Positions 8,763 to 16,320 of a stretch of DNA of 39,011 nucleotides are shown here, one piece after another. Each line of letters begins with the position of its first letter. Within the stretch, counting starts at the first letter, position 1. The DNA lies in assembly GCA_019117605.1 (NCBI GenBank), contig DWZK01000060.1, forward strand, positions 1 through 39,011. The letters run 5' to 3'. Both the position numbers and the translations under genes were made by a program. Below the pieces are notes generated by a model. The model was not told the origin of the DNA. It saw only the letters and a program-made list of their open reading frames with translations, and ran no database searches. The DNA comes from Candidatus Intestinimonas stercoravium. Lineage in GTDB: Bacteria; Bacillota; Clostridia; Oscillospirales; Oscillospiraceae.

Positions 8763-9407
8763 ATGAAGATGATCCTGTTGGGGCCTCCGGGCGCCGGAAA
8801 GGGCACCCAGGCCGAGATCCTGTCCCGTGTTTTCGATATCCCCACCATCTCCACCGGCAACATCCTCCGGGCCGCCGTCAAGGCGGGCACGCCCACCGGC
8901 CTGAAAGCCAAGTCCTATATGGACGCGGGCAAACTGGTGCCCGATGAAGTCATCATCGGCATCGTCCAAGAGCGCCTGGCCCAGGAGGACTGCAAGGGCG
9001 GCTTCATCCTGGACGGGGTGCCCCGCACCATCGCCCAGGCCGAGGCCCTGGAGGAGCGCGGCATCGAGTTCGACCACGTCATCTCCCTGGAGATCGACGA
9101 CGACGCCATCGTCAAGCGCATGGACGGCCGGCGGGTGTGCACCCAGTGCGGCGCGCCCTTCCACACCGAGTCCAAGCCCCCCAAGCAGGAGGGCGTCTGC
9201 GACCTGTGCGGCGGCGCGCTCATGGAGCGGGACGACGACAAGCCGGAGACCGTGCGGGACCGTCTGGTGGTCTACCACAACGAGACCGAGCCCCTCAAGC
9301 ACTTCTACGAGGCGCGGGGCAAGCTCGACATGGTGCCCGGGGACCTGGGCACCATCCAGGATACCACGCGGGCCATCAAAGAGGCCCTGGAGGCAAAAAA
9401 GCAGTGA
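8763..9407 (+). CDS. adk: Adenylate kinase, zinc-lid type
   Basis: Converts ATP plus AMP into two ADP and so balances the adenylate pool. The 214-residue product has the P-loop GPPGAGKGT at residues 7-15, an AMP-binding segment (TGNILRA at 31-37), the DGVPRT segment near 84-89, and a LID domain with four cysteines at 126, 129, 146 and 149 that would bind zinc as in Gram-positive long-form enzymes. The usual TGD and DGF of these motifs read TGN and DGV here, a modest deviation. Placement between secY and map is canonical for Firmicutes. Confidence 0.97.
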   Translation: MKMILLGPPGAGKGTQAEILSRVFDIPTISTGNILRAAVKAGTPTGLKAKSYMDAGKLVPDEVIIGIVQERLAQEDCKGGFILDGVPRTIAQAEALEERGIEFDHVISLEIDDDAIVKRMDGRRVCTQCGAPFHTESKPPKQEGVCDLCGGALMERDDDKPETVRDRLVVYHNETEPLKHFYEARGKLDMVPGDLGTIQDTTRAIKEALEAKKQ

Positions 9408-9409
9408 AC

Positions 9410-10168
9410 ATGATCTCCATCAAATCTGACCGTGAGATCGAGCTGATGCGGCGGGCCGGGGCGCTCACTTCCCAGGCCCGGGCACTGGCCGGGTCCATGG
9501 TCGAGCCGGGGGTCTCCACACTGGAGATCGACCACGCGGTGCGGGACTTCATCCGCGCCCACGGCGGGGAGCCCTCTTTCCTCAACTACAGCGGCTATCC
9601 CGGCTCTGCCTGTATCTCGATCAACGAAGTGGTCATCCACGGTATCCCCGACCATCGGAAGCTGATGGAGGGGGATATCGTCAGCGTGGACGTGGGGGCC
9701 TTCCTGGACGGCTTCCACGGCGACTGCTGCGGCACCTTCGCCTGCGGGAAGATCAGCCCCGAGGCCCGGCGGCTCATCGACGTGACCCGTCAGAGCTTCT
9801 TCGAGGGCATCAAGCTGGCCACCCCGGGACACCGGGTCAGCGATATCTCCCACGCGGTGCAGAAATATGTGGAGGAACATGGCTATTCCGTGGTCCGGGA
9901 CTTCGTGGGCCACGGCGTGGGGCAAAAGCTCCACGAGCCCCCGGAGGTGCCCAACTTCGGGCCCGCCGGACACGGCCCCCGGCTGATGCCGGGGATGGTG
10001 CTGGCCGTGGAGCCCATGGTCAACGCGGGCGGCTGGGAGGTCCGGGTCCTCAAGGACGGCTGGACCACCGTCACCGCCGACGGCTCCCTGGCCGCACACT
10101 ATGAGAACACCATCCTCATCACCGAGGGGGAGCCCGAGCTGCTCACCCCTCTGGGCGGAGATGTGTGA
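9410..10168 (+). CDS. map: Type I methionine aminopeptidase
   Basis: Removes the initiator methionine from nascent proteins; a cytosolic dinuclear metalloenzyme. The 252-residue product has the M24A fold landmarks: SINEVVIHGIPDHR, the metal ligands in SVDVGAFLDGFHGD (two Asp), the His of FVGHGVGQKLHEPP, and Glu residues in AVEPMV and in HYENTILITE. The ATG at 9410 gives MISIKSDREIE, the usual start. A GTG at 9404, overlapping the adk stop as GTGA and better spaced from GGAGG at 9389, is a real alternative that would add two residues. Confidence 0.96.
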   Translation: MISIKSDREIELMRRAGALTSQARALAGSMVEPGVSTLEIDHAVRDFIRAHGGEPSFLNYSGYPGSACISINEVVIHGIPDHRKLMEGDIVSVDVGAFLDGFHGDCCGTFACGKISPEARRLIDVTRQSFFEGIKLATPGHRVSDISHAVQKYVEEHGYSVVRDFVGHGVGQKLHEPPEVPNFGPAGHGPRLMPGMVLAVEPMVNAGGWEVRVLKDGWTTVTADGSLAAHYENTILITEGEPELLTPLGGDV

Positions 10169-10169
10169 G

Positions 10170-10478
10170 ATGACGGACTGCGCAGGCTGGATCGTCCGTT
10201 CCGCCGCCGGGCGGGACAAGGGGACGCTGCTGTGCGTGGTGGGCGTGGAGGAGCAGGAGCCCCACCGGCTCCTGGTGGCCGACGGCAAGCGCCGCCGCTC
10301 CGCCGCCCCCAAGGCCAAGAAGCGCGGCCATGTAGACATCGTGTGCCCGGGCACGTTCCGGCATCCGGTCATCCGGAAGCTGCAGGACGGTATCCCGGTG
10401 TCCGACCGTGAGCTCAGGAGGGCCTTGGCGGCCTTCCGCGACCAAGGAGGGAATGACACTTGGCAAAAAGTGATATGA
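10170..10478 (+). CDS. KOW-domain RNA-binding protein (L14e/L6e/L27e-like)
   Basis: A 102-residue basic protein between map and infA, a position where many Firmicutes encode a small KOW protein annotated as similar to archaeal/eukaryotic L14e. The N-terminal ~45 residues form the KOW-like strand pair ([20 protein letters not shown]... [11 protein letters not shown]), followed by a Lys/Arg-rich linker and a helical C-terminus. Its role is not established; RNA or ribosome binding is inferred from the fold and location. The start is ambiguous: ATG 10170 follows GGCGGAG at proper distance, while an in-frame ATG at 10161 would overlap map. The last 19 bases overlap infA. Confidence 0.85.
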   Translation: MTDCAGWIVRSAAGRDKGTLLCVVGVEEQEPHRLLVADGKRRRSAAPKAKKRGHVDIVCPGTFRHPVIRKLQDGIPVSDRELRRALAAFRDQGGNDTWQKVI

Positions 10479-10678
10479 TCGAGCTGGAAGGGATCGTCAC
10501 CGAGGCCCTGCCAAACACCACCTTCCATGTGGACATCGGAAAGGGGCACATCATCCTGGCCCACATCTCCGGAAAGCTCCGCATGAATTTCATCCGCATC
10601 CTCCCCGGCGACAAGGTGACCGTACAGATGTCGCCCTACGACCTGACCCGGGGCCGGATCACCTGGCGTTCCAAGTAA
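10460..10678 (+). CDS. infA: Translation initiation factor IF-1
   Basis: IF-1 occupies the 30S A site during initiation and supports IF-2 and IF-3. The 72-residue product is a single OB fold with the standard motifs ([58 protein letters not shown]). The start is a TTG at 10460, supported by AAGGAGG at 10444-10450 with 9-nt spacing and by the family N-terminus. It overlaps the 3' end of the KOW gene. A 113-nt spacer separates it from rpmJ. Confidence 0.97.
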   Translation: MAKSDMIELEGIVTEALPNTTFHVDIGKGHIILAHISGKLRMNFIRILPGDKVTVQMSPYDLTRGRITWRSK

Positions 10679-10791
10679 AACATCAACGACCGACCCGTCC
10701 GCCGGCCTCTGGGGCCTTGCCTCTGGAGGCAGTCCCCGGCAGGGGAGCGGCGCGGCGGCGAGGGGCCATCAGGCATTCAGGAGGTACTGAC
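10679..10791 (+). promoter_or_regulatory. 113-nt GC-rich spacer upstream of rpmJ, possible leader
   Basis: This gap is much longer than most in the cluster. It contains a direct repeat of CCTCTGG (10706-10712 and 10721-10727), several short complementary GC tracts, and two GCCTCT copies that could each pair (with terminal wobbles) with the rpmJ Shine-Dalgarno GGAGGT at 10780-10785. There is no T-tract and no convincing promoter. S4 controls the alpha operon in E. coli from this general location, but no matching pseudoknot was recognised. Confidence 0.3.
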
Positions 10792-10905
10792 ATGAAAGTA
10801 AGACCGTCCGTGAAGCCCATGTGCGAGAAGTGCAAGATCATCAAGCGCAAGGGCAAAGTCATGGTTATTTGCGAGAACCCCAAGCACAAGCAGAGACAAG
10901 GTTAA
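10792..10905 (+). CDS. rpmJ: 50S ribosomal protein L36, zinc form
   Basis: The smallest ribosomal protein, 37 residues, with zinc ligands C11, C14, C27 and H32 in the pattern CEKC...CENPKH. It starts at ATG 10792 behind CAGGAGGT; in-frame sequence further upstream has no family similarity. It is followed 18 nt later by rpsM, the usual alpha-operon order. Confidence 0.98.
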   Translation: MKVRPSVKPMCEKCKIIKRKGKVMVICENPKHKQRQG

Positions 10906-10923
10906 AGGAGGCGCTGAACAGAT

Positions 10924-11292
10924 ATGGCACGTATTGCCGGTATTGACCTGCCGAGAGAGAAACGAGTGGAGATCGGCCTCACTTATATCTACGGCATCGG
11001 GCGCACCAGCGCCAACAAGATCCTGAAGGAGGCCGGGATCGATCCCGACACCCGCGTGAAGGACCTCACCGAGGAGGACGAGGCCAAGCTCCGCGAAGTG
11101 ATCGGCAACGGCTACACCGTGGAGGGCGACCTCCGCCGGGACGTGGCGATGGACATCAAGCGCCTCACCGAGATCGGCTGCTACCGCGGCATGCGGCACC
11201 GCAAGGGCCTGCCCGTCCGCGGCCAGCGCAGCAAGACCAACGCCCGTACCCGCAAGGGCCCGAAGCGTACCGTCGCCAATAAGAAGAAGTAA
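10924..11292 (+). CDS. rpsM: 30S ribosomal protein S13
   Basis: S13 sits in the 30S head, bridges to the 50S subunit and contacts tRNA. The 122-residue product has [26 protein letters not shown] at the start, the helix-hairpin region with [26 protein letters not shown], and a very basic C-terminal tail ending NKKK. AAAGGAGG precedes the ATG. Confidence 0.98.
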   Translation: MARIAGIDLPREKRVEIGLTYIYGIGRTSANKILKEAGIDPDTRVKDLTEEDEAKLREVIGNGYTVEGDLRRDVAMDIKRLTEIGCYRGMRHRKGLPVRGQRSKTNARTRKGPKRTVANKKK

Positions 11293-11307
11293 GGGAGGGA
11301 GATCCAC

Positions 11308-11709
11308 ATGGCTACTGCTACGAAAGGCAAGAAAGTTATCCGTAAGCGCCGCGAGCGCAAGAACGTTGAGAAGGGCCAGGTGCATATCCGCTCCTCTTTC
11401 AACAACACCATGGTCACCGTGACCGACATGGGCGGCAACGCCCTGAGCTGGGCCTCCTCCGGCGGCCTGGGCTTCCGTGGGTCCCGGAAATCCACCCCCT
11501 TCGCCGCGCAGACCGCCGCCGAGACCGCCGCCAAGGCCGCCATGGAGCACGGCCTGAAGACCGTCGAGGTGTATGTCAAGGGCCCCGGCGCCGGCCGTGA
11601 GGCCGCCATCCGCGCCCTGCAGGCCGTGGGCCTGGAGGTCACCCTGATCAAGGACGTGACCCCCGTCCCCCACAATGGCTGCCGTCCGCCCAAGCGCCGC
11701 CGCGTCTGA
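11308..11709 (+). CDS. rpsK: 30S ribosomal protein S11
   Basis: S11 lies on the 30S platform near the E site and Shine-Dalgarno helix. The 133-residue product has [21 protein letters not shown], the central [20 protein letters not shown], and the C-terminal [18 protein letters not shown] signature. It is preceded by AAGGGAGGGAG. rpsD follows after 27 nt. Confidence 0.98.
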   Translation: MATATKGKKVIRKRRERKNVEKGQVHIRSSFNNTMVTVTDMGGNALSWASSGGLGFRGSRKSTPFAAQTAAETAAKAAMEHGLKTVEVYVKGPGAGREAAIRALQAVGLEVTLIKDVTPVPHNGCRPPKRRRV

Positions 11710-11736
11710 TCGTGGACAGAAGGAGGAAATCGTAAT

Positions 11737-12339
11737 ATGGCAAAGAATATGCAACCTGTGGCCAAGCGCTGCAAGGCCCTGAACATCTCTCCTGCGGCCA
11801 TGGGCTACGCCAAGAAGACCACCAACCGCAACCCCAAGGCCAACGTGCGCAGGAAGCAGTCCGAGTACGCCACCCAGCTCAATGAGAAGCAGAAGGTCAA
11901 GTTCGTCTACGGCATCATGGAGAAGCAGTTCCGGATGTACTACGAGAAGGCCGCCAAGGCCCAGGGCAAGACCGGCGAGAACCTGCTGATCCTGGTGGAG
12001 CGCCGCCTGGACAACGTGGTCTACCGCCTCGGCTTCGCCATGACCCGCCGGGAGGCCCGGCAGCTGGTGAGCCACGGCCACTTCACCGTCAACGGCAAGC
12101 GGGTGAACATCCCCTCTTACCTGGTGAGCACCGGCGACGTGATCGAGGTGGCCGAGAAGAGCCGCTCTTCCGTGAAGTTCAAGCGCCTCACCGGCGAGGA
12201 CGCCGTGATGGTCACCCTGCCCCAGTGGCTGGAGCGGGAGAAGAACACCCTGAAGGGCACCGTCACCAAGATGCCCGAGCGCGGGGACATCGACCTGCCC
12301 ATCGAGGAGCACCTGATCGTCGAGCTGTATTCTAAGTAA
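11737..12339 (+). CDS. rpsD: 30S ribosomal protein S4, zinc-free type
   Basis: S4 nucleates 30S assembly and often regulates its own mRNA. The 200-residue product has the S4 RNA-binding domain at residues ~90-150 ([29 protein letters not shown]) and ends in the usual [13 protein letters not shown]. The N-terminal domain has only one cysteine and lacks the four-Cys zinc knuckle seen in many bacterial S4 proteins, so it is the zinc-independent type. The ATG follows AGGAGG. The spacer to rpoA is 120 nt. Confidence 0.97.
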   Translation: MAKNMQPVAKRCKALNISPAAMGYAKKTTNRNPKANVRRKQSEYATQLNEKQKVKFVYGIMEKQFRMYYEKAAKAQGKTGENLLILVERRLDNVVYRLGFAMTRREARQLVSHGHFTVNGKRVNIPSYLVSTGDVIEVAEKSRSSVKFKRLTGEDAVMVTLPQWLEREKNTLKGTVTKMPERGDIDLPIEEHLIVELYSK

Positions 12340-12459
12340 TAGATTTGATACCCTCGACTTGGGCCCGGGGGGCTGTCCGCCCCCTGGGAGGCCCGATCAA
12401 CGAAAAGACGATACGGCGGAGCGCCCCTCCGCCGCCGCGACAAGGAGGGTAACTGATTC
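12340..12459 (+). promoter_or_regulatory. 120-nt hairpin-bearing spacer upstream of rpoA
   Basis: Two strong stems are visible: 12364-12373/12379-12388 (10 bp including one G-T, 5-nt loop) and 12414-12421/12427-12434 (8 bp, perfect, 5-nt loop). CCCTCC at 12425-12430 is complementary to GGAGGG at 12444-12449, the rpoA Shine-Dalgarno; that pairing would be exclusive with the second stem. No T-tract follows either stem, so they do not look like terminators. The 15 bases at 12365-12379 match 4781-4795 in the rpsH leader with one mismatch. Confidence 0.4.
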
Positions 12460-13419
12460 ATGGTAGAAATCGAAAAGCCGCGCATCGAATGCGTGGAAGA
12501 CCCCGGCGACAGCTCCTATGGCAAGTATGTGGTGGAACCGCTGGAGCGCGGCTACGGCACCACCCTGGGCAACTCCCTGCGGCGTATCCTGCTCTCCTCT
12601 CTGCCTGGCACTGCGGTGACCTCCATCAAGATCGCCGGCGTGCAGCATGAGTTCTCCACCATCCCCGGCGTGAAGGAGGACGTCACCGAGATCGTCCTCA
12701 ACGTCAAGGGCATCATCGCCAAGCTCCACTGCGAGGGCGTGAAGACCGTCTATATCGAGATGAGCGGAGAGGGCGAGGTCACCGCCGGCAGCATCAAGGC
12801 CGACGGCGAGGTGGAGATCCTCAACCCCGACCACCACATCGCCACTCTGGGGCCCGACGCCTCCCTGAACATGGAGCTGACCCTGTCCCACGGCCGGGGC
12901 TATGTCCCCGCCGACCGGAACAAGTCCGCCCAGACCGTCATCGGCGTCATCCCCGTGGACTCCATCTACTCCCCCGTGCGGAAGGTCAACTACACCGTGG
13001 AGAACACCCGTGTGGGCGACCTCACCGACTTCGACAAGCTGACCCTGGAGGTCTGGACCGACGGCACCATCGACGCCCGGGACGCCGTGAGCCTGGGGGC
13101 CCGCATCCTGGTGGACCACTTCATGCTCTTCACCGACCTGAGCGAGACCATGGGCAACAAGTCCACGGTGGTGGAGAAGGCGGAGGCCCAGCGGGACAAG
13201 GTGCTGGAGATGACCATCGAAGAGCTGGATCTGTCCGTCCGCTCCTTCAACTGCCTCAAGCGCGCCAACATCAACACGGTGGAGGACCTGATCTCCAAGA
13301 CCGAGGACGAGATGATGAAGGTGCGCAACCTGGGCCGCAAGAGCCTGGAGGAGGTCATCAACAAGCTGGCGATGATGGGCCTGTCCCTGGCCAGCGACGA
13401 GGACAACGCCAACAAGTAA
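12460..13419 (+). CDS. rpoA: RNA polymerase alpha subunit
   Basis: Alpha dimerises to start RNA polymerase assembly and its C-terminal domain contacts UP elements and activators. The 319-residue product has the N-terminal assembly domain ([24 protein letters not shown] near residues 30-50), a linker around 230-245, and the C-terminal domain with two helix-hairpin-helix segments ([15 protein letters not shown] and [13 protein letters not shown]). The ATG is behind CAAGGAGGG. It is the penultimate gene of the cluster. Confidence 0.98.
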   Translation: MVEIEKPRIECVEDPGDSSYGKYVVEPLERGYGTTLGNSLRRILLSSLPGTAVTSIKIAGVQHEFSTIPGVKEDVTEIVLNVKGIIAKLHCEGVKTVYIEMSGEGEVTAGSIKADGEVEILNPDHHIATLGPDASLNMELTLSHGRGYVPADRNKSAQTVIGVIPVDSIYSPVRKVNYTVENTRVGDLTDFDKLTLEVWTDGTIDARDAVSLGARILVDHFMLFTDLSETMGNKSTVVEKAEAQRDKVLEMTIEELDLSVRSFNCLKRANINTVEDLISKTEDEMMKVRNLGRKSLEEVINKLAMMGLSLASDEDNANK

Positions 13420-13588
13420 GGCACTGCACAGAAGGGGGGCCTGGGGGGCATGTAACGTCCCCTCCCAGGCCCGGGCACGCCCGCGGCCTCCGCGCCGCCT
13501 CTTCAGGGGGCATGGGACCAGCCTCCCACCCCGGGACGAATCTACAAAGGGCTTTCGCCGTGCGAAACGCCATTAGGAGTGACGTATC
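13420..13588 (+). promoter_or_regulatory. 169-nt spacer upstream of rplQ with a 12-bp hairpin
   Basis: A stem at 13437-13448/13461-13472 (12 bp, one G-T pair, 12-nt loop) lies shortly after the rpoA stop, followed by further GC-rich complementary tracts and a more AT-balanced stretch with TAGGAG before rplQ. The hairpin has no T-tract. It could be an mRNA-processing or stability element that sets the rplQ to rpoA ratio, which is inference. Confidence 0.35.
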
Positions 13589-13930
13589 ATGTCTAAGAAC
13601 CGCAAACTGGGCCGCCCCACCGACCAGCGCCGCGCCATGCTCCGCGCCATGGTCACCTATCTGCTGGAGAACGGCCAGATCAAGACCACCTACGCCCGCG
13701 CCAAAGAGGTCGCCCCTGTGGCCGAGAAGATGATCACTCTGGCCAAGCACAACACCCTGGCCTCCTACCGGCAGGCCCTGGCCTTCATCACCAAGGAGGA
13801 TGTGGCCAAGAAGCTCTTCACCGAGATCGGCCCCAAGTACGCCGAGCGCAACGGCGGTTACACCCGCGTGGTCAAGATCGGCCCCCGCCGCGGCGACGCC
13901 GCCGAGATGGCCATCATCCAGCTGGTGTGA
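13589..13930 (+). CDS. rplQ: 50S ribosomal protein L17
   Basis: L17 lies near the exit tunnel on the solvent side. The 113-residue product has [36 protein letters not shown] at the N-terminus and [24 protein letters not shown] at the end. TAGGAG precedes the ATG. As usual it is the last gene of the alpha operon; the terminator at 13958 follows. Confidence 0.98.
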   Translation: MSKNRKLGRPTDQRRAMLRAMVTYLLENGQIKTTYARAKEVAPVAEKMITLAKHNTLASYRQALAFITKEDVAKKLFTEIGPKYAERNGGYTRVVKIGPRRGDAAEMAIIQLV

Positions 13931-13957
13931 TCGGATAGATAGACCATAAGGACATGA

Positions 13958-14003
13958 CCCCTTATGTATCCCTGGTCTCCGGGGCATACATAGGGGGTTT
14001 TTT
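13958..14003 (+). terminator. Intrinsic terminator of the ribosomal protein cluster
   Basis: A 12-bp stem with one T-G wobble (13958-13969/13986-13997), with extra GC pairing in the loop, is followed by six T residues at 13998-14003. It lies 27 nt after the rplQ stop. Confidence 0.9.
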
Positions 14004-14049
14004 CTGCCCCGGCGGGCAAGGAAAAGGGGGGCGAAAGGGGCGTATCTCC

Positions 14050-14078
14050 TTGCTTTTTCTCCCCTATAGGTGTAAAAT
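14050..14078 (+). promoter_or_regulatory. Sigma-A-type promoter for the PNP/deaminase genes
   Basis: TTGCTT at 14050-14055 and TAAAAT at 14073-14078 are separated by exactly 17 nt, about 60 nt upstream of the nucleoside phosphorylase ATG and downstream of the cluster terminator. Confidence 0.65.
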
Positions 14079-14139
14079 GGGTAGCACTGCGGAGACTGTG
14101 CCGAAGACACCATCATAGATAGGACAAGGAGGGCTTTTC

Positions 14140-14964
14140 ATGTATCATACCTTCCCCCAATACCAGGAGAGCGCCGCGTATATCCGCGGCCGCATCGGCT
14201 CCTTCACGCCCCAGGTGGCCATGATCCTGGGCTCCGGCCTGGGCTTCCTGGGCGACGTGGTGGAGGACCCCATCTGCGTCTCCTACCGGGACATCCCCCA
14301 CTTCAAGGCGTCCACCGCCCCCGGCCACAAGGGCCAGCTGGTGTTCGGCACCCTCCGGGGCAAGCGGGTGGCGGTGATGCAGGGCCGGATGCACCACTAC
14401 GAGGGCTATTCCTACGAGGAGGTGGGCTACGCGGTCCGTGTGCTCCGCCTCCTGGGGTGCGAGACCCTGGTGGTCACCAACGCCGCCGGCTGCGTCAACA
14501 CCCAGTGGAAGGCCGGCGACCTGATGCTGATCACCGACCAGATCAAGATCTTCATGGAGTCCCCCCTCCGTGGAGAGAACATCCCCGAGTTCGGCCCCCG
14601 CTTCCCCGACGCCTCCCACCTCTACACCCCCGCCCTCCAGGAGCTGGCCCGGGGCGCCGCCCGGGACCTGGGCATCCCCCTGCGGGAGGGCGTGTATATG
14701 TACTTCCCCGGCCCCCAGTACGAGACCCCGGCGGAGGTCCGCTTCGCCCGCACCGCGGGGGCGGACGCGGTGGGCATGTCCACCGCCCCCGAGGTGATCG
14801 TGGCCGGCCACTGCGGCATGCAGGTGCTGGGCTTCACCCTCTGCTCCAACATGGCCGCTGGCATCCTGGACCAGCCCCTCTCCGAGCAGGAGGTGCTGGA
14901 CGCCGCCGCGGCCTGCAAGGACAAGTTCTCCAGACTGGTGCTGGAGTGCCTGGCCCGGCTCTGA
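14140..14964 (+). CDS. Purine nucleoside phosphorylase (PNP/MTAP family)
   Basis: Cleaves inosine/guanosine-type purine nucleosides with phosphate to give base plus ribose-1-phosphate in purine salvage. The 274-residue product has the trimeric PNP family motifs: LGSGLG phosphate loop near residues 30-35, QGRMHHYEGY near 81-90, TNAAGCVN, the GPQYETPAE signature near 190-198 and DAVGMSTAPE. The Asn of LCSNMAAG aligns with the base-specific Asn of mammalian PNP, which favours 6-oxopurines. CAAGGAGGG precedes the ATG. The next gene is an MTA/SAH deaminase 28 nt downstream; its inosine-type products are possible PNP substrates, so the two may form one salvage route (inference). Confidence 0.92.
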   Translation: MYHTFPQYQESAAYIRGRIGSFTPQVAMILGSGLGFLGDVVEDPICVSYRDIPHFKASTAPGHKGQLVFGTLRGKRVAVMQGRMHHYEGYSYEEVGYAVRVLRLLGCETLVVTNAAGCVNTQWKAGDLMLITDQIKIFMESPLRGENIPEFGPRFPDASHLYTPALQELARGAARDLGIPLREGVYMYFPGPQYETPAEVRFARTAGADAVGMSTAPEVIVAGHCGMQVLGFTLCSNMAAGILDQPLSEQEVLDAAAACKDKFSRLVLECLARL

Positions 14965-14992
14965 TCTTATCCACGAAAAGGAGAAAGGCTCC

Positions 14993-16291
14993 ATGGCTAC
15001 TTTGATCTACAACGTCACCGCCGTCCTCATGGACGAGGCCCGCACCGTCCTCCCCGGCGCCTATGTGCTGGTGGAGGGGACGGACATCGTCCGGGTGGGC
15101 CGGGAGCGCCCCCAGGACTTCGACGGCAAGTGCATCGACGGCAGGGGGGGCATCCTCATGCCCGGATTCGTCAATACGCACACCCATGTGCCCATGACTG
15201 CCATGCGGGGCTATGGGGACGGCCACGACCTGCACGACTGGCTCAACGATTACATTTTCCCTGTGGAGGCCAAGTGGGACGACCGGGCGGTGGCCGCCGC
15301 CGCCCGGCTGGGCCTGTGCGAGATGATCGCCTCCGGGGTGACCTGCATCGCCGACATGTATATGCGCACCGGCGTGGTGGCCCAGGCGGTGGCCGAGGCG
15401 GGGATCAGCGCCAACCTGTCCTGCGGCGGGGTCCAGTTCGAGGAGCCCTTCGACCCGGAGAAGAACCACGACTGCCAGGTCCAGCAGATCCTCACCGAGG
15501 AGTGGGACGGCCACGACGGGGGCCGGATCCGGATCGACTGCTCCATCCACGGGGAGTATACCTCCCACGCGGGGCTGTGGGACTGGATGGCGGACTACGC
15601 CGCCGGGCACGGCCTGGGGATGCATGTGCACCTGTCCGAGACCCGGAAGGAGCACGAGGAGTGCAAGGCGCGCCACGGGGGGAAGACCCCTGCCGCCGTG
15701 CTGGCCGGGCACGGCGTCTTCAACGTGCGGGCCATCGCCGCCCACTGCGTCTGGACCGAGCCCGGGGACTGGGCGATCCTGGCGGAGAAGGGGGTCACGG
15801 CGATCCACAACCCCATGTCCAACCTGAAGCTGGGCTCCGGCGTGGCCCCGGTGGTGGACCTGCGGAAGGCCGGGGTCAACGTGGCCCTGGGCACCGACGG
15901 GGTGAGCTCCAACAACTGCACCGACCTCTTCGGAGACATGAAGGTGGCGGCCATCCTCCAGAACGGCGTGCACTGCGATCCCCTGGCCCTCACCGCCTGG
16001 GACGCCCTGGAGATGGCCACCGTCAATGGCGCCAGGGCCCTGGGCCGCAAGACCGGCCGCATCCAGCCGGGCTACGCCGCGGACCTGGTGCTCCTGGACG
16101 GGGAGGCCCCCAACCTGATCCCCTGCCACGACCCGGTGAACAACATCGTCTACGCCGCCCACTGCTCCAACGTGGTGATGAATATGGCCCGGGGCAAGGT
16201 CATATATCGGAATGGAGAGTTCCTGACCCTGGACTATGAGAAGATCAAGGCGGAGATGCGGGGGCACGTGCTCCCCCACCTCTTCGGCTGA
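14993..16291 (+). CDS. mtaD: Amidohydrolase, 5-methylthioadenosine/S-adenosylhomocysteine deaminase
   Basis: Predicted to deaminate methylthioadenosine, S-adenosylhomocysteine or related adenosines to inosine derivatives, removing inhibitory by-products of SAM use. The 432-residue product is a metal-dependent amidohydrolase of the ATZ/TRZ subgroup: metal site PGFVNTHTHVPMT near residues 57-69, HVHLSET near 213, the His in AHCVW, and the catalytic Asp in LGTDGVSSNN near 300. The N-terminal and C-terminal parts make the small beta-sandwich. An AAAGGAGAAAGG site precedes the ATG. Guanine or cytosine deaminase-like activity is less likely on motif pattern but not excluded. Confidence 0.88.
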   Translation: MATLIYNVTAVLMDEARTVLPGAYVLVEGTDIVRVGRERPQDFDGKCIDGRGGILMPGFVNTHTHVPMTAMRGYGDGHDLHDWLNDYIFPVEAKWDDRAVAAAARLGLCEMIASGVTCIADMYMRTGVVAQAVAEAGISANLSCGGVQFEEPFDPEKNHDCQVQQILTEEWDGHDGGRIRIDCSIHGEYTSHAGLWDWMADYAAGHGLGMHVHLSETRKEHEECKARHGGKTPAAVLAGHGVFNVRAIAAHCVWTEPGDWAILAEKGVTAIHNPMSNLKLGSGVAPVVDLRKAGVNVALGTDGVSSNNCTDLFGDMKVAAILQNGVHCDPLALTAWDALEMATVNGARALGRKTGRIQPGYAADLVLLDGEAPNLIPCHDPVNNIVYAAHCSNVVMNMARGKVIYRNGEFLTLDYEKIKAEMRGHVLPHLFG

Positions 16292-16320
16292 GGTCCTGCG
16301 CGTATCCACTGACCCAATAT

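Noticed and set aside
7254-9302. A 682-codon open frame on the minus strand opposite rplO, secY and adk
   Set aside because: It is antisense to three certain genes, is low complexity rich in Gly/Asp/His/Val, and has no ribosome binding site; high GC makes such frames common.
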